This document shows, one piece after another, positions 1 to 9,409 of a stretch of DNA of 64,000 nucleotides; position 1 is the first letter of the stretch; each line of letters starts with the position of its first letter. Source of the stretch: CAUPWF01 sp964367905 (lineage in GTDB: Bacteria; Bacillota; Clostridia; Lachnospirales; Lachnospiraceae); assembly GCA_964367905.1 (NCBI GenBank), contig CAYIZP010000011.1, positions 10,817 to 74,816 of the forward strand. Reading direction: 5' to 3'. The translations under genes and the position numbers were made by a program. The notes under the pieces were generated by a model. That model saw nothing but the letters and a program-made list of their open reading frames with translations. It did not search any database and was not told the origin of the DNA.

Positions 1-1146
1 TTAAATATTACAGGCGATGCTGTACGAGAAGATGAGTTGAAAGCCTATATTAAAGGAAATGAACTTGTGATAAATTGCAAATTAGAAAAATATTATTGCG
101 TGATTGTAAGTGTCTGTGATGTGAAGGCGGCTAGACGGAAAATATCAGGATATGAACAAGGTTTTTTATCAGTGTTATCAGAAATTATCAAACAAATGCC
201 TAATATTAGAAATCGCAGTGATATTGCAGATTATACAGATACCAGTATTTTGATTTGCTATAAAACAGAGGAGATTTCAACGGTTAAACTGGAATCTCTA
301 TGTAGACAAATTATACAGGTTATTAAAGCCTATAGCAATATTGATGTCTATATTGGGGTTAGCGATTGGACGGAACGGGGAAAAGACTTAAGAAAGAGTA
401 TACAAAAAGCTGTTGATAGGTCTACGTTTTTTTGGATATTTGGAAAGGAATCGGTATTCCTAGAAGATGAGATAGACGAGATTAACTTAATGTCACTTTT
501 TTCAAGAAAGAAAGAGTATTCAGATGTTATGAGTAGCTTTGAATTGTTAGATGATGATAAATTGTTTGATTCACAGTCAAACATTTTCCGAGAAAAGATT
601 TATGAAGATATTGCAGAAGTGAAAAAAAGATGTCTGGAATTAATTTATTATGAAGCAACTATGTTGGTTAATATTGGGGATAATATATGGAGTGCTTGGA
701 ATAGTAGAGTGAATTTTAAGGAGAAACTCGACAGACTGACGGAAAGTGCAAGTGTAATTATGTGGATCACGAATTTCAATTGTTGGATTATGGATTATCT
801 GAAAAATATTAGTAGGAGCGAGACGGGACGAGAGGATATGGATATCATCTTACGATATATTAAATCAAATTACAACAATTCTAATCTATCATTGAACGAG
901 GTGGCGAGTATAATTGGATTAAACGAAAGATATTTCAGTTCAAAATTTAAAAAAGAATTGGGAATTACGTATGTTGAATATGTTACAAACATTAGAGTGG
1001 AAGCATCAAAAAATTTATTAAAAAATACTAATATGAAGCTTACAGAAATTAGTGCGGCGGTGGGATATAATAATGTGGAACATTTTGTAAGGGTTTTCAA
1101 AAAAAAGATTGGATATGCTCCAAGAGAATATGGAAAGAAAATGTAA
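1..1146 (+). CDS. AraC-type response regulator (YesN-like), 5' end outside the window
   Basis: Transcription factor ending in an AraC/XylS DNA-binding domain: the last 100 or so residues hold two helix-turn-helix units (around SLNEVASIIGLNERYFSSKF and KLTEISAAVGYNNVEHFVRV) and the usual GYAPREY close. The frame is open to base 1, so the TTG at 37 is not a convincing start and the gene is cut by the window edge. The middle (about residues 15-150) resembles the degenerate GGDEF-like segment of YesN-type regulators. In those the missing N-terminus would be a phosphorylated receiver domain; that part is inference. It stops 27 bases before a glycoside hydrolase gene, which fits regulation of carbohydrate use. 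Confidence 0.8.
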   Translation, partial: LNITGDAVREDELKAYIKGNELVINCKLEKYYCVIVSVCDVKAARRKISGYEQGFLSVLSEIIKQMPNIRNRSDIADYTDTSILICYKTEEISTVKLESLCRQIIQVIKAYSNIDVYIGVSDWTERGKDLRKSIQKAVDRSTFFWIFGKESVFLEDEIDEINLMSLFSRKKEYSDVMSSFELLDDDKLFDSQSNIFREKIYEDIAEVKKRCLELIYYEATMLVNIGDNIWSAWNSRVNFKEKLDRLTESASVIMWITNFNCWIMDYLKNISRSETGREDMDIILRYIKSNYNNSNLSLNEVASIIGLNERYFSSKFKKELGITYVEYVTNIRVEASKNLLKNTNMKLTEISAAVGYNNVEHFVRVFKKKIGYAPREYGKKM

Positions 1147-1173
1147 ACCGTATACGAAAGAAGGAGGTACTGA

Positions 1174-3609
1174 ATGAATGATGCATTAGAAAAGTTACGA
1201 ATAGCGGAAAGTGGTATCTTAGAGAAAGAATACATTCAAACTAGAGGTAGAACCATACAGGATTTTAGTGGGTTTAACTGGTGGATGGAACATATGCGAC
1301 CAGGACAAGGGGTCGCGGAGGGGATTCCTTACCTTAATAATGAACTTGCAGGAAACGACTTTAGTTGGAACAATGCACATGTACCAGGGGACGTCTATAC
1401 AGACTTGGAGTATGCAGGAGAATTAGACGACCTCCACTTTGGAAGAAATATGGCTAAGGCAAAGTGGGTACAAAACTTAGAATGGTGGTATAACTATTCG
1501 TTTAATCTTAGTGATGATATGGTCGGAAAACGGCTTACTCTTTTGTTTGAAGGAGTGGATTATAGCTGTGATGTTTGGTTGAATACAAAACACTTGGGGC
1601 ATCATGAGGGAATGATGGAGTCCTTCCGATTTGATATCACTGATGTTGTGGATTTTAAATTTGATCATGTGCCGACTAATTTGCTCAACGTTAAATTAGA
1701 CCCGCCACCGAAGAATCAGAAGAATTTTGCGGGAATGAAGCATAATTTTTCAGGGGATTATCTAACTGGACTGATTCCATTTGGAATCTGGAAACCGATA
1801 AAGCTTCTTGTGACAGGGGATGCAAGGATTGATGACTATAGGTTGGAGACTAAGTTGGTTGGAGGGCGTGCAGACATTAGTGTGGATGTAGGTGTTATGG
1901 GACTTCGTAGTGAAGGAATTACATCTGCTAAAGTAGGAGTAGTCTTAAAGGATAAAGATGGAAATAGGTTTGAAACAGAAACGATAGCACCATTATCTGC
2001 AGAATACAATCAAGTCCCGTTAACTCTATCCATAGAGGAACCGAAATTGTGGTGGCCGTATGAATTAGGAGAGCCACACAGGTATGAGATTCAGGTTTAT
2101 GTGATGGAGGGAGAAGACTTTCTAGATGAGGTGGTAGAAAAGGTGGGTCTTCGTGAGATAACCATGGAGCGAAATCCAGGATTTACTGAGGAAGAGGCAG
2201 AATTTCCATGGACATTTGTTGTGAATGGAAAGAAGATGTTCTTGAGATCGGCATGTTGGGGAGGACAACCATCATTTTTCTATGGAAGAAATAATCGGGA
2301 AAAATATCGCTATTATTTAAAAAAGGCGCGGGAGTGTAATATCAATAATCTGAGGATGTTTGGATGGCATCCGCCAGAGGCAGAAGATTTTTATGATATA
2401 TGTGACGAACTAGGAATCACTGTATGGACGAATTTTTCATTTGCAACTCAAGTATTCCGTGAGGATGAAGAATATCTTACAAAACTATATCATCAAATAG
2501 GAGAAATTGTAAAAGACAGAAGAAATCACCCTTCAACTATTATGTGGATGGGGGGAGAAGAGATTTTCTTTTCAAAAGCACATATTAATAGTGGGAATGC
2601 CAGATTGATGAAGAAACTAGGGGATATCACAAGGGGATTAACCAATGTTCCTTATGCAGATGGATCACCACTTAGCACGACGGAAGCGGTATCGATGGGA
2701 TATAAACCGAAAGAGTCTTATCATGCGAATTCGCACTATTATGCACCTGGACTTATTTTTATGGAGGAGTATTATCCGATTCTAGACTTCTGTATTATTC
2801 CGGAATTAACAGCAGCGTCATCGCCAAGCATTGATAGTTTGCGTAAGTTTATCCCAGAAGATGAACTATGGCCGATGGGGCCGAGCTGGGGGTATCACGC
2901 GGGAGATATACATACACTTCAAATCTTAAATTACGAGGTGTTTGGTGATAATTGTATGGATTCCGTTGAGCACTTTGCAGAGGCGACTCAGATTGCACAA
3001 GGTACAATTTTCCAATTTGCATTGGAGCATTTCAGAAGACAAAAACCGCATGTGAGTGGAGTGGCACTGTGTCATTTTCTGACAAACTGGCCAATGATAA
3101 AATGGGATTTGGTGGACTATTACGGAGAGGTGAAAAAATCCTATGATTTTGTTAAGGCGAGCTACCAGCCACTGCTACCAAGCTTGGAGTTTTCTAAGAG
3201 AAGGTGGATGCCGGGAGAATTATTTAAGGCAAACACGTGGATTGTGAATGACTATCACAAACCATATGATGACATTACCTATACCATGGAGATATTTGAT
3301 GATCAGGGTAACTTACAATATTTATGCGACGAATTGATTGATGTAAATGAGAATTCTTCTGTGAAATGCCGTGAGATCTCGTGGGTAGTTACTGGAGAGG
3401 AGGATACATATTTTAATGTAAAACTAGCTCTTTTGGATAAGGAGAAGAATATCCTTGCGGAAAATGATTATACAATCTTAATTGCAGATCAAGTGAAGGC
3501 AAAGCAGGTTGCAGCTAAAATGAATACGGAGATGAATGTAGAGAGAGACAAGTATGGAAGAGGATATTATAGATATTCAAAAGAAGTTATTGAGAAAATT
3601 CGTGGATAG
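1174..3609 (+). CDS. Glycoside hydrolase family 2, beta-mannosidase-like
   Basis: Probable intracellular exo-glycosidase of 811 residues with no signal peptide. It follows GH2 order: N-terminal jelly-roll sugar-binding domain (about 40-220, with the FEGVDYSCDVWLN segment), immunoglobulin-like domain, then a TIM barrel (about 340-620). The barrel has LRMFGWHPPEAEDFYDICDELG, WMGGEE (E462/E463, acid/base position) and CIIPELTAASSP (E544, nucleophile position). The WMGGEE motif differs from the usual GNE, so exact specificity (mannose, glucosamine or other beta-linked sugar) is open. SD AAGGAGG precedes the ATG. It is probably co-transcribed with the upstream AraC-type regulator. Confidence 0.8.
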   Translation: MNDALEKLRIAESGILEKEYIQTRGRTIQDFSGFNWWMEHMRPGQGVAEGIPYLNNELAGNDFSWNNAHVPGDVYTDLEYAGELDDLHFGRNMAKAKWVQNLEWWYNYSFNLSDDMVGKRLTLLFEGVDYSCDVWLNTKHLGHHEGMMESFRFDITDVVDFKFDHVPTNLLNVKLDPPPKNQKNFAGMKHNFSGDYLTGLIPFGIWKPIKLLVTGDARIDDYRLETKLVGGRADISVDVGVMGLRSEGITSAKVGVVLKDKDGNRFETETIAPLSAEYNQVPLTLSIEEPKLWWPYELGEPHRYEIQVYVMEGEDFLDEVVEKVGLREITMERNPGFTEEEAEFPWTFVVNGKKMFLRSACWGGQPSFFYGRNNREKYRYYLKKARECNINNLRMFGWHPPEAEDFYDICDELGITVWTNFSFATQVFREDEEYLTKLYHQIGEIVKDRRNHPSTIMWMGGEEIFFSKAHINSGNARLMKKLGDITRGLTNVPYADGSPLSTTEAVSMGYKPKESYHANSHYYAPGLIFMEEYYPILDFCIIPELTAASSPSIDSLRKFIPEDELWPMGPSWGYHAGDIHTLQILNYEVFGDNCMDSVEHFAEATQIAQGTIFQFALEHFRRQKPHVSGVALCHFLTNWPMIKWDLVDYYGEVKKSYDFVKASYQPLLPSLEFSKRRWMPGELFKANTWIVNDYHKPYDDITYTMEIFDDQGNLQYLCDELIDVNENSSVKCREISWVVTGEEDTYFNVKLALLDKEKNILAENDYTILIADQVKAKQVAAKMNTEMNVERDKYGRGYYRYSKEVIEKIRG

Positions 3610-3621
3610 GAAATTCTTTTC

Positions 3622-3650
3622 TTTACTCGTCTATGGGACTATGTTATAAT
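3622..3650 (+). promoter_or_regulatory. Promoter of scfA
   Basis: TTTACT, 17-base spacer, TATAAT at 3645-3650, with an extended -10 TG at 3642-3643. It lies 38 bases before the scfA start. Confidence 0.65.
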
Positions 3651-3687
3651 TGTTAGAGTTAATTAACAGTTAGGAGGTATACCCATA

Positions 3688-3831
3688 ATGAAACGTATTA
3701 AGACATTGAATACACAAACACTGAACAAAACAGTAAAAAAAGGTGGATGTGGCGAATGCCAAACTTCTTGCCAGTCTGCATGTAAGACTTCTTGCACAGT
3801 TGGTAACCAAGTTTGCGAGCAAAAGAAATAA
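3688..3831 (+). CDS. scfA: SCIFF ribosomal peptide precursor (six cysteines in about forty-five residues)
   Basis: A 47-residue precursor peptide, short enough to be missed by length cut-offs. It begins MKRIKTLNTQTLNK, and its second half carries six cysteines (C21, C24, C28, C32, C36, C43) interspersed with Thr and Ser, ending QVCEQKK. This is the hallmark of the SCIFF family, whose radical-SAM maturase makes Cys-to-Thr thioether links. In the studied homologue a Cys is joined to a Thr five residues later, and C32/T37 here fits that spacing. SD TAGGAGGT lies 7-9 bases before the ATG. The maturase gene follows after a hairpin. The family is near-universal in Clostridia; its cellular role is not established. 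Confidence 0.93.
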   Translation: MKRIKTLNTQTLNKTVKKGGCGECQTSCQSACKTSCTVGNQVCEQKK

Positions 3832-3852
3832 TAAAACAATCAGTACTTAGAT

Positions 3853-3883
3853 ATAGGCAGCGCCCATGTTGGACGCTGCCTAT
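3853..3883 (+). terminator. Hairpin between scfA and scfB (partial terminator or mRNA stabiliser)
   Basis: Perfect 10-bp inverted repeat ATAGGCAGCG / CGCTGCCTAT (3853-3862 and 3874-3883) with an 11-base loop that can form two further C-G pairs. No T-run follows. It probably sets a higher level of the scfA message than of scfB rather than stopping transcription. Confidence 0.6.
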
Positions 3884-3947
3884 GTGTGTAAGATGATTTC
3901 GTAGTAAATGAAGAAGAGGTAAGATTTAGAAAGGTGGTAGCTGAGGG

Positions 3948-5354
3948 ATGGTTCATCAGTACCGTAACAATGGGTTGAATATAGTTTTAGATGTCAACAG
4001 CGGTGCAGTGCACGTTGTGGACGAGCTATGTTATGAGATATTAGAGTTATTAGCAGAAAATGAAAATAAGAATTACGACTATAGTGTAGAAGAGTTGAAG
4101 GAAATTTTTGCAAATGAGGATTTCCGATATGATATCAAATTAGGATCAAAATATAGTAGTCAAGATATATCGGATACGTTTGAAGATATTATAGAGTTGA
4201 CCCAATTAGGACAATTGTATTCGGTAGATGAATATGAGACTTATATTGGTGAAGTGAAACAGAGGAAGACGGTGGTGAAGGCTCTTTGCTTACATATTGC
4301 ACATGATTGTAACTTGGCATGCAAGTATTGTTTTGCTGAGGAAGGAGAGTATCATGGAAGAAGAGCTTTGATGTCCCTAGAGGTTGGGAAGAAAGCATTA
4401 GATTTCTTGATTGAGAATTCTGGGAATAGACATAATCTGGAGGTGGATTTCTTTGGTGGTGAGCCACTGATGAATTGGCAGGTTGTGAAGGATTTGGTGG
4501 CTTATGGAAGAGAACAAGAGAAGCTTCACAATAAACATTTTCGATTCACATTAACTACAAATGGGGTTCTGCTTAATGATGAAGTACAGGATTTTGCCAA
4601 TCGTGAGATGGATAATGTAGTGCTTAGTTTAGATGGAAGAAAGGAAGTCAATGATAGAATGCGCCCATTCCGCAATGGAAAGGGGAGTTATGATCTCATC
4701 GTTCCGAAATTCCAGAAATTAGCAGAGAGTCGGAATCAAGATCGTTATTATATCCGAGGTACATTTACGAGAAATAATTTAGACTTCGCAAAGGATGTTA
4801 TGGAATTTGCTGACTTAGGTTTCAAGCAGATTTCGGTAGAGCCGGTGGTTGCAGACGAAGTAGATGATTATGCGATTCGTGAGGAAGACTTACCACAGAT
4901 CTACGCAGAGTATGATGAGTTGGCTAAGAAAATCATTGAGAGAGAGCAAGCAGGGCAGGGATTTAATTTCTTTCACTTTATGGTGGACCTAGAAGGGGGA
5001 CCTTGTGTGGCGAAGCGATTGTCGGGTTGTGGAACGGGGACAGAGTACTTGGCCGTGACGCCATGGGGAGACTTATATCCATGTCATCAGTTTGTAGGAA
5101 ATGGAGAATTTCTAATGGGAAATGTGGATGACGGAATTGTGAAACCAGAGTTAGCGGATGAGTTCAGAAGTTGTAGCGTATATACCAAGGAAGAATGTAA
5201 GGCTTGTTTTGCCAAATTCTATTGTAGTGGAGGATGTATGGCAAATTCAGAGAAGTTTCACGGAACCATTCATGATACTTATAGCATAGGATGCGAAATG
5301 CAACGGAAGCGCGTGGAATGTGCAATTATGATTAAGGCCGCTTTGGCTGACTAA
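3948..5354 (+). CDS. scfB: SCIFF radical SAM maturase
   Basis: Radical S-adenosylmethionine enzyme of 468 residues that installs thioether crosslinks in the SCIFF peptide encoded just upstream. Residues 1-115 form the N-terminal peptide-recognition (RRE-like) part. The 4Fe-4S cluster that splits SAM is held by C121, C125 and C128 in the C-N-L-A-C-K-Y-C motif. VDFFGGEPLMNW follows, as in this superfamily. The C-terminal SPASM domain has many cysteines, including CGTGTEYLAVTPWGDLYPCHQF and CKACFAKFYCSGGCM, which would hold two auxiliary clusters. The start MVHQYRNNG matches the family. Cytoplasmic. secDF follows after 17 bases. Confidence 0.95.
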   Translation: MVHQYRNNGLNIVLDVNSGAVHVVDELCYEILELLAENENKNYDYSVEELKEIFANEDFRYDIKLGSKYSSQDISDTFEDIIELTQLGQLYSVDEYETYIGEVKQRKTVVKALCLHIAHDCNLACKYCFAEEGEYHGRRALMSLEVGKKALDFLIENSGNRHNLEVDFFGGEPLMNWQVVKDLVAYGREQEKLHNKHFRFTLTTNGVLLNDEVQDFANREMDNVVLSLDGRKEVNDRMRPFRNGKGSYDLIVPKFQKLAESRNQDRYYIRGTFTRNNLDFAKDVMEFADLGFKQISVEPVVADEVDDYAIREEDLPQIYAEYDELAKKIIEREQAGQGFNFFHFMVDLEGGPCVAKRLSGCGTGTEYLAVTPWGDLYPCHQFVGNGEFLMGNVDDGIVKPELADEFRSCSVYTKEECKACFAKFYCSGGCMANSEKFHGTIHDTYSIGCEMQRKRVECAIMIKAALAD

Positions 5355-5371
5355 GAGGAGAGGGTAGAGAG

Positions 5372-7516
5372 ATGAACAAATCAAGAGGAATAATAAGTTT
5401 GATTCTAGTGACTGCATTCATTGCAATTCTTGGCTTTACTGCAGTTGTAGGTTGGGGATCGACTGGATCAGGAGCTGCGCAAAATATTAAGCTAGGATTG
5501 GATTTGAATGGCGGAGTGAGTATTACATATCAGGCAGTGAACGGAGCTCCGTCTGCGGAAGATATGGCAGATACCATTTATCGCTTGCAAAAGCGTGTGG
5601 AGAATTATAGTACAGAAGCAACCGTATATCAGGTTGGGGACGATCGAATCAGTATCGAGATTCCAGGGGTGACGAATGCAAACGAGATACTAGAGGAACT
5701 AGGAAAACCAGGGTCGCTAGAATTTCAAGATAGTGCAGGAAATGTCTTGTTAGAAGGAACTGATGTTGAAGCAGCGAGTGCAGAGACACAACAAGATGCG
5801 ATGCAGAATACGGAGTATGTAGTGGCTCTGGATTTGACTGATGAAGGTGCAGTAAAGTTTGCAGAAGCAACTCGCAATAATATCGGACAGAACATTGCTA
5901 TTATATATGATGGGGAAATTATCAGTAATCCAGTTGTAAATCAAGAGATTACAGGTGGAGTTGCTTCTATTACGGGAATGGATAGCTTTGAAGAGGCGGA
6001 TCAACTAGCACAGACCATTCGTATTGGTGGATTGAAGGTTGAATTGGAGGAAATCAGTTCTGAGGTTGTTGGGGCTCAGCTTGGTGAAGAGGCGATTGAA
6101 ACAAGTCTTCTAGCTGGGGCGATTGGAGTTGCAATCGTATTATTATTCATGTGTGCTGTTTATCTTCTTCCAGGACTTGCGTCAAGTATTGCGCTACTTT
6201 CATATGTTGGAATGATTGCGGTATTGTTGAACGCATTCGATATCACACTTACCTTACCAGGAATCGCGGGTATTATACTAGGAATTGGTATGGCGGTAGA
6301 TGCGAATGTAATTATCTTTGCTCGTGTACGTGAAGAACTAGCGGAAGGAAAGAGCGTAAAGCTTTCCTTGAAGTCAGGATTTAGGAAGGCGTTATCGGCG
6401 ATCTTAGATGGAAATATTACAACATTAATCGCAGCAATCGTTCTTGGATTTATGGGAACAGGAAGCGTGAGAGGATTTGCACAGACCTTAGCACTTGGTA
6501 TTGTGGTATCCATGTTTACAGCACTTATCATCACAAGACTTGTGATCTATGCATTGTTCGCAGTGGGACTAAAAAAACCAGCATTATATAGCAGAAAGAA
6601 AAAGGAAACCAAGGTATATAATTTCTTGGCAAAGAAGAATTTATTCTTTGCAGCCTCAGCGGCAGTCATTGTTGCAGGATTAGTGGGAATGGTAATCTTT
6701 GGTTCTACAACAGGAAATGCACTGAATTATAGCTTAGAATTTAGTGGTGGAACTGCGACAACAGTGGAATTTACAGAGGATTATTCACTGGAGCAAATCG
6801 ATACAATGGTGAAGCCAGTGGTAGAAGAAGTAGTCGGAGATGCTGGAATTCAGGCAACGAAGGTACAAGGTTCTAATGATGTTGTTATCAAGACAAGATC
6901 ATTGAATTTAGATGAGAGAAATGAGCTGAATGCAGCATTGTCAGAAGAATTTGGAATCGACGAAACTACAATCACAGCCGTGAATATTAGTGCTACAGTT
7001 AGTTCAGAGATGAGAAATGATGCAGTGCTCGCGGTTATTATAGCAACCATTTGTATGTTAATCTATATCCGATTGAGATTCAGTGACTTCCGGTTCGCGT
7101 CGAGCGCAGTTGTTGCTCTGGTACATGATGTGTTAATTGTATTGGCATTCTATGCATTGGCAAGAGTATCGGTAGGAAACACATTTATTGCATGTATGTT
7201 AACTATTGTAGGATACTCCATTAATGCAACCATTGTAATCTTCGATAGAATTCGAGAAGAGATGAAACTTGCTAAGAAGAATGAAGACTTGGCTGTGATT
7301 GTGAATAAGAGTATTTCACAGACACTAACCAGAAGTATTTATACATCCCTTACGACCTTTGTCATGGTAGCCGTATTGTTCGTTTTAGGAGTGAGTGCGG
7401 TACGCGAGTTCGCCTTGCCGTTGATGGTTGGAATCGTATGTGGTGCATATTCTTCGGTATGCATTACAGGTGCACTATGGTATAGTATGAAAAAGTTACA
7501 GAAAAAAGAAAATTAA
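5372..7516 (+). CDS. secDF: Fused protein translocase subunit SecDF
   Basis: Single 714-residue membrane protein joining SecD (about 1-405) and SecF (about 425-714). It uses the proton gradient to pull exported proteins through SecYEG. The SecD half has a first membrane helix near residue 15, LGLDLNGGV, and the GIGMAVDANVIIFARVREEL motif in its membrane part. The SecF half has NYSLEFSGGT and GYSINATIVIFDRIREEM. Twelve membrane segments are expected. SD GAGGAGAGGG precedes the ATG. Placement directly after scfB recurs in Clostridia, which is sometimes taken to link SCIFF with secretion; that link is inference. Confidence 0.95.
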   Translation: MNKSRGIISLILVTAFIAILGFTAVVGWGSTGSGAAQNIKLGLDLNGGVSITYQAVNGAPSAEDMADTIYRLQKRVENYSTEATVYQVGDDRISIEIPGVTNANEILEELGKPGSLEFQDSAGNVLLEGTDVEAASAETQQDAMQNTEYVVALDLTDEGAVKFAEATRNNIGQNIAIIYDGEIISNPVVNQEITGGVASITGMDSFEEADQLAQTIRIGGLKVELEEISSEVVGAQLGEEAIETSLLAGAIGVAIVLLFMCAVYLLPGLASSIALLSYVGMIAVLLNAFDITLTLPGIAGIILGIGMAVDANVIIFARVREELAEGKSVKLSLKSGFRKALSAILDGNITTLIAAIVLGFMGTGSVRGFAQTLALGIVVSMFTALIITRLVIYALFAVGLKKPALYSRKKKETKVYNFLAKKNLFFAASAAVIVAGLVGMVIFGSTTGNALNYSLEFSGGTATTVEFTEDYSLEQIDTMVKPVVEEVVGDAGIQATKVQGSNDVVIKTRSLNLDERNELNAALSEEFGIDETTITAVNISATVSSEMRNDAVLAVIIATICMLIYIRLRFSDFRFASSAVVALVHDVLIVLAFYALARVSVGNTFIACMLTIVGYSINATIVIFDRIREEMKLAKKNEDLAVIVNKSISQTLTRSIYTSLTTFVMVAVLFVLGVSAVREFALPLMVGIVCGAYSSVCITGALWYSMKKLQKKEN

Positions 7517-7542
7517 GAGTTACATAGAAACAGATAGAACAT

Positions 7543-7566
7543 GAGGGTGCGTGATACGTGCCCTTA
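7543..7566 (+). terminator. Weak hairpin between secDF and recJ
   Basis: Inverted repeat GAGGGTGCGT / ACGTGCCCTT with three G-T pairs and a GAT loop. There is no T-run, so it may only pause RNA polymerase. Confidence 0.3.
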
Positions 7567-7606
7567 TTGTGTAATAGGAAACTGATAGAAAGGGATGGTT
7601 ATTAAG

Positions 7607-9382
7607 ATGAAGGAATCTTGGTTTCTACTACAAAAAGGTACTGATTTTGATGCCATGATGAAAAATCATAACATCAGTTTGATTCAAGCGAGATTGATGT
7701 TCAATAAAGACATCGGAGATGATGAGATTCAAGAATACTTACATGGTACAATTGCAGATTTGCATGACGGAATGTTACTGCGAGGAATGGATACGGCAAT
7801 TGAAATCATCAAGGAGAAGATTCAGAATCGTAAGAAGATTCGAATCATCGGAGATTATGATATTGATGGGGTGAATGCTACGTACATCTTGTTGGAAGGG
7901 CTTGCCAAGGTGGGGGCAAGTGTGGATAGTGATATTCCAGATCGAATCCAGCATGGGTATGGATTGAATGTTGAATTGATTGAACGTGCAATGTGTGACG
8001 GGGTAGATACCATAATTACTTGCGATAATGGGATTGCAGCAGCCAAGGAGATAGAGTATGCAAAATCCCATGGTTTGACGGTGATTGTGACAGATCATCA
8101 TGAAGTGCCTTATGAAGATGTGCTAGAAGAAGAGGGGGTGCAGCGAAAGTTTATCTATCCTCAGGCAGATGCAATTGTGAATCCGAAGCAACCAGACTGC
8201 CCTTATCCATTTAAGAAATTATGCGGGGCAGCAGTTGCCTATAAGTTAGTGGAGGCATTGCTTGATAGCATGGGACAAGATGCAGAAGACGTGGATTATT
8301 TGATTGAGAATGTGGCAATTGCGACAGTTGGTGACGTGATGGATCTTGTGGGTGAGAACCGTATTTTCGTAAAACAAGGATTAGAAATGTTGAAACAAAC
8401 CAAAAATCTAGGATTAGAATCCCTGATTGATGTTTTGCATATCGATCGAGAGAAACTTGCAGCATATCATATTGGTTTTCAGATTGGACCATGTATGAAT
8501 GCAAGTGGAAGGCTAGATACTGCTAAACGTACTTTGGAATTATTGCAGACGAAGAAAAAGTCTGAGGCAGATATGCTGGCAAACGACCTAAAAGCACTCA
8601 ATGACTCTCGTAAGGAATTGACTCAGGAGGGGGTTGATCTGGCCGTTGAGCAGGTAGAAAGTAAGTGGTGTAGAGATAAGGTGCTTGTCATATATCTACC
8701 TGAATGTCATGAAAGTTTAGCAGGTATTATTGCGGGAAGAATCCGTGAGAAATATCACAGACCAACCTTCGTTTTAACCAAGTCGGAGCAGGGTGCAAAA
8801 GGATCGGGGCGATCAATCGAATCTTATCACATGTATGAGGAGCTAAACAAATGCAAAGAACTGTTGAATCGATATGGTGGGCATAAGTTGGCAGCAGGTT
8901 TTAGCTTGGAAGAAATTAATATTGAACGATTGAGAAGCACACTGAATCACACCTGCGGTTTGAGTGAGGATGATCTGGCTTGTAAGGTGAATATTGATTT
9001 GGAAGTGCCAATGCCTTATATCACAGAAGAGTTGATTGAGCAGTTGACAGTTCTAGAACCTTATGGAAAAGGAAATGAAAAACCATTATTTGCTATGAGG
9101 GATTTGAGATTTTCTTCAATAAAAGTTGTAGGAGTGAATCAAAATGTGGTAAAATTACAGCTAAAGGATAAAATGGGGAATCAAATGGACGCAGTATATT
9201 TTGGTAATATCAGCAATCTAGAAGAATGCGTATTGGAAACATACGATCTGCAGACATGGAAGCGAATCAAAGAGGGAAGAGAGGAGAAAGTGCGATTCTC
9301 GATTACATATTATCCCGGAATAAATACTTATAAAGAATATCGAAACATTCAATTGACAATAAAAAACATCAAATGTTCTTGA
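7607..9382 (+). CDS. recJ: Single-stranded-DNA-specific exonuclease RecJ
   Basis: 5'-3' exonuclease for recombination and mismatch repair, cytoplasmic, 591 residues from this start. The DHH phosphoesterase core shows IIGDYDIDGVNA, TCDNG and TDHHEVP (D163 starts the DHH), the link region has MNASGRLDTAKR, and the DHHA1 domain has RYGGHKLAAGF. An OB-fold C-terminus follows. An ATG four codons upstream (7595) is also in frame, but it abuts the GGG of the SD, so ATG 7607 with GGATGG at 7593-7598 is preferred. The same initiation context occurs at folA and ilvD. Confidence 0.93.
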   Translation: MKESWFLLQKGTDFDAMMKNHNISLIQARLMFNKDIGDDEIQEYLHGTIADLHDGMLLRGMDTAIEIIKEKIQNRKKIRIIGDYDIDGVNATYILLEGLAKVGASVDSDIPDRIQHGYGLNVELIERAMCDGVDTIITCDNGIAAAKEIEYAKSHGLTVIVTDHHEVPYEDVLEEEGVQRKFIYPQADAIVNPKQPDCPYPFKKLCGAAVAYKLVEALLDSMGQDAEDVDYLIENVAIATVGDVMDLVGENRIFVKQGLEMLKQTKNLGLESLIDVLHIDREKLAAYHIGFQIGPCMNASGRLDTAKRTLELLQTKKKSEADMLANDLKALNDSRKELTQEGVDLAVEQVESKWCRDKVLVIYLPECHESLAGIIAGRIREKYHRPTFVLTKSEQGAKGSGRSIESYHMYEELNKCKELLNRYGGHKLAAGFSLEEINIERLRSTLNHTCGLSEDDLACKVNIDLEVPMPYITEELIEQLTVLEPYGKGNEKPLFAMRDLRFSSIKVVGVNQNVVKLQLKDKMGNQMDAVYFGNISNLEECVLETYDLQTWKRIKEGREEKVRFSITYYPGINTYKEYRNIQLTIKNIKCS

Positions 9383-9409
9383 GGATAGACAAGGAGGGGT
9401 GTAGACAGA

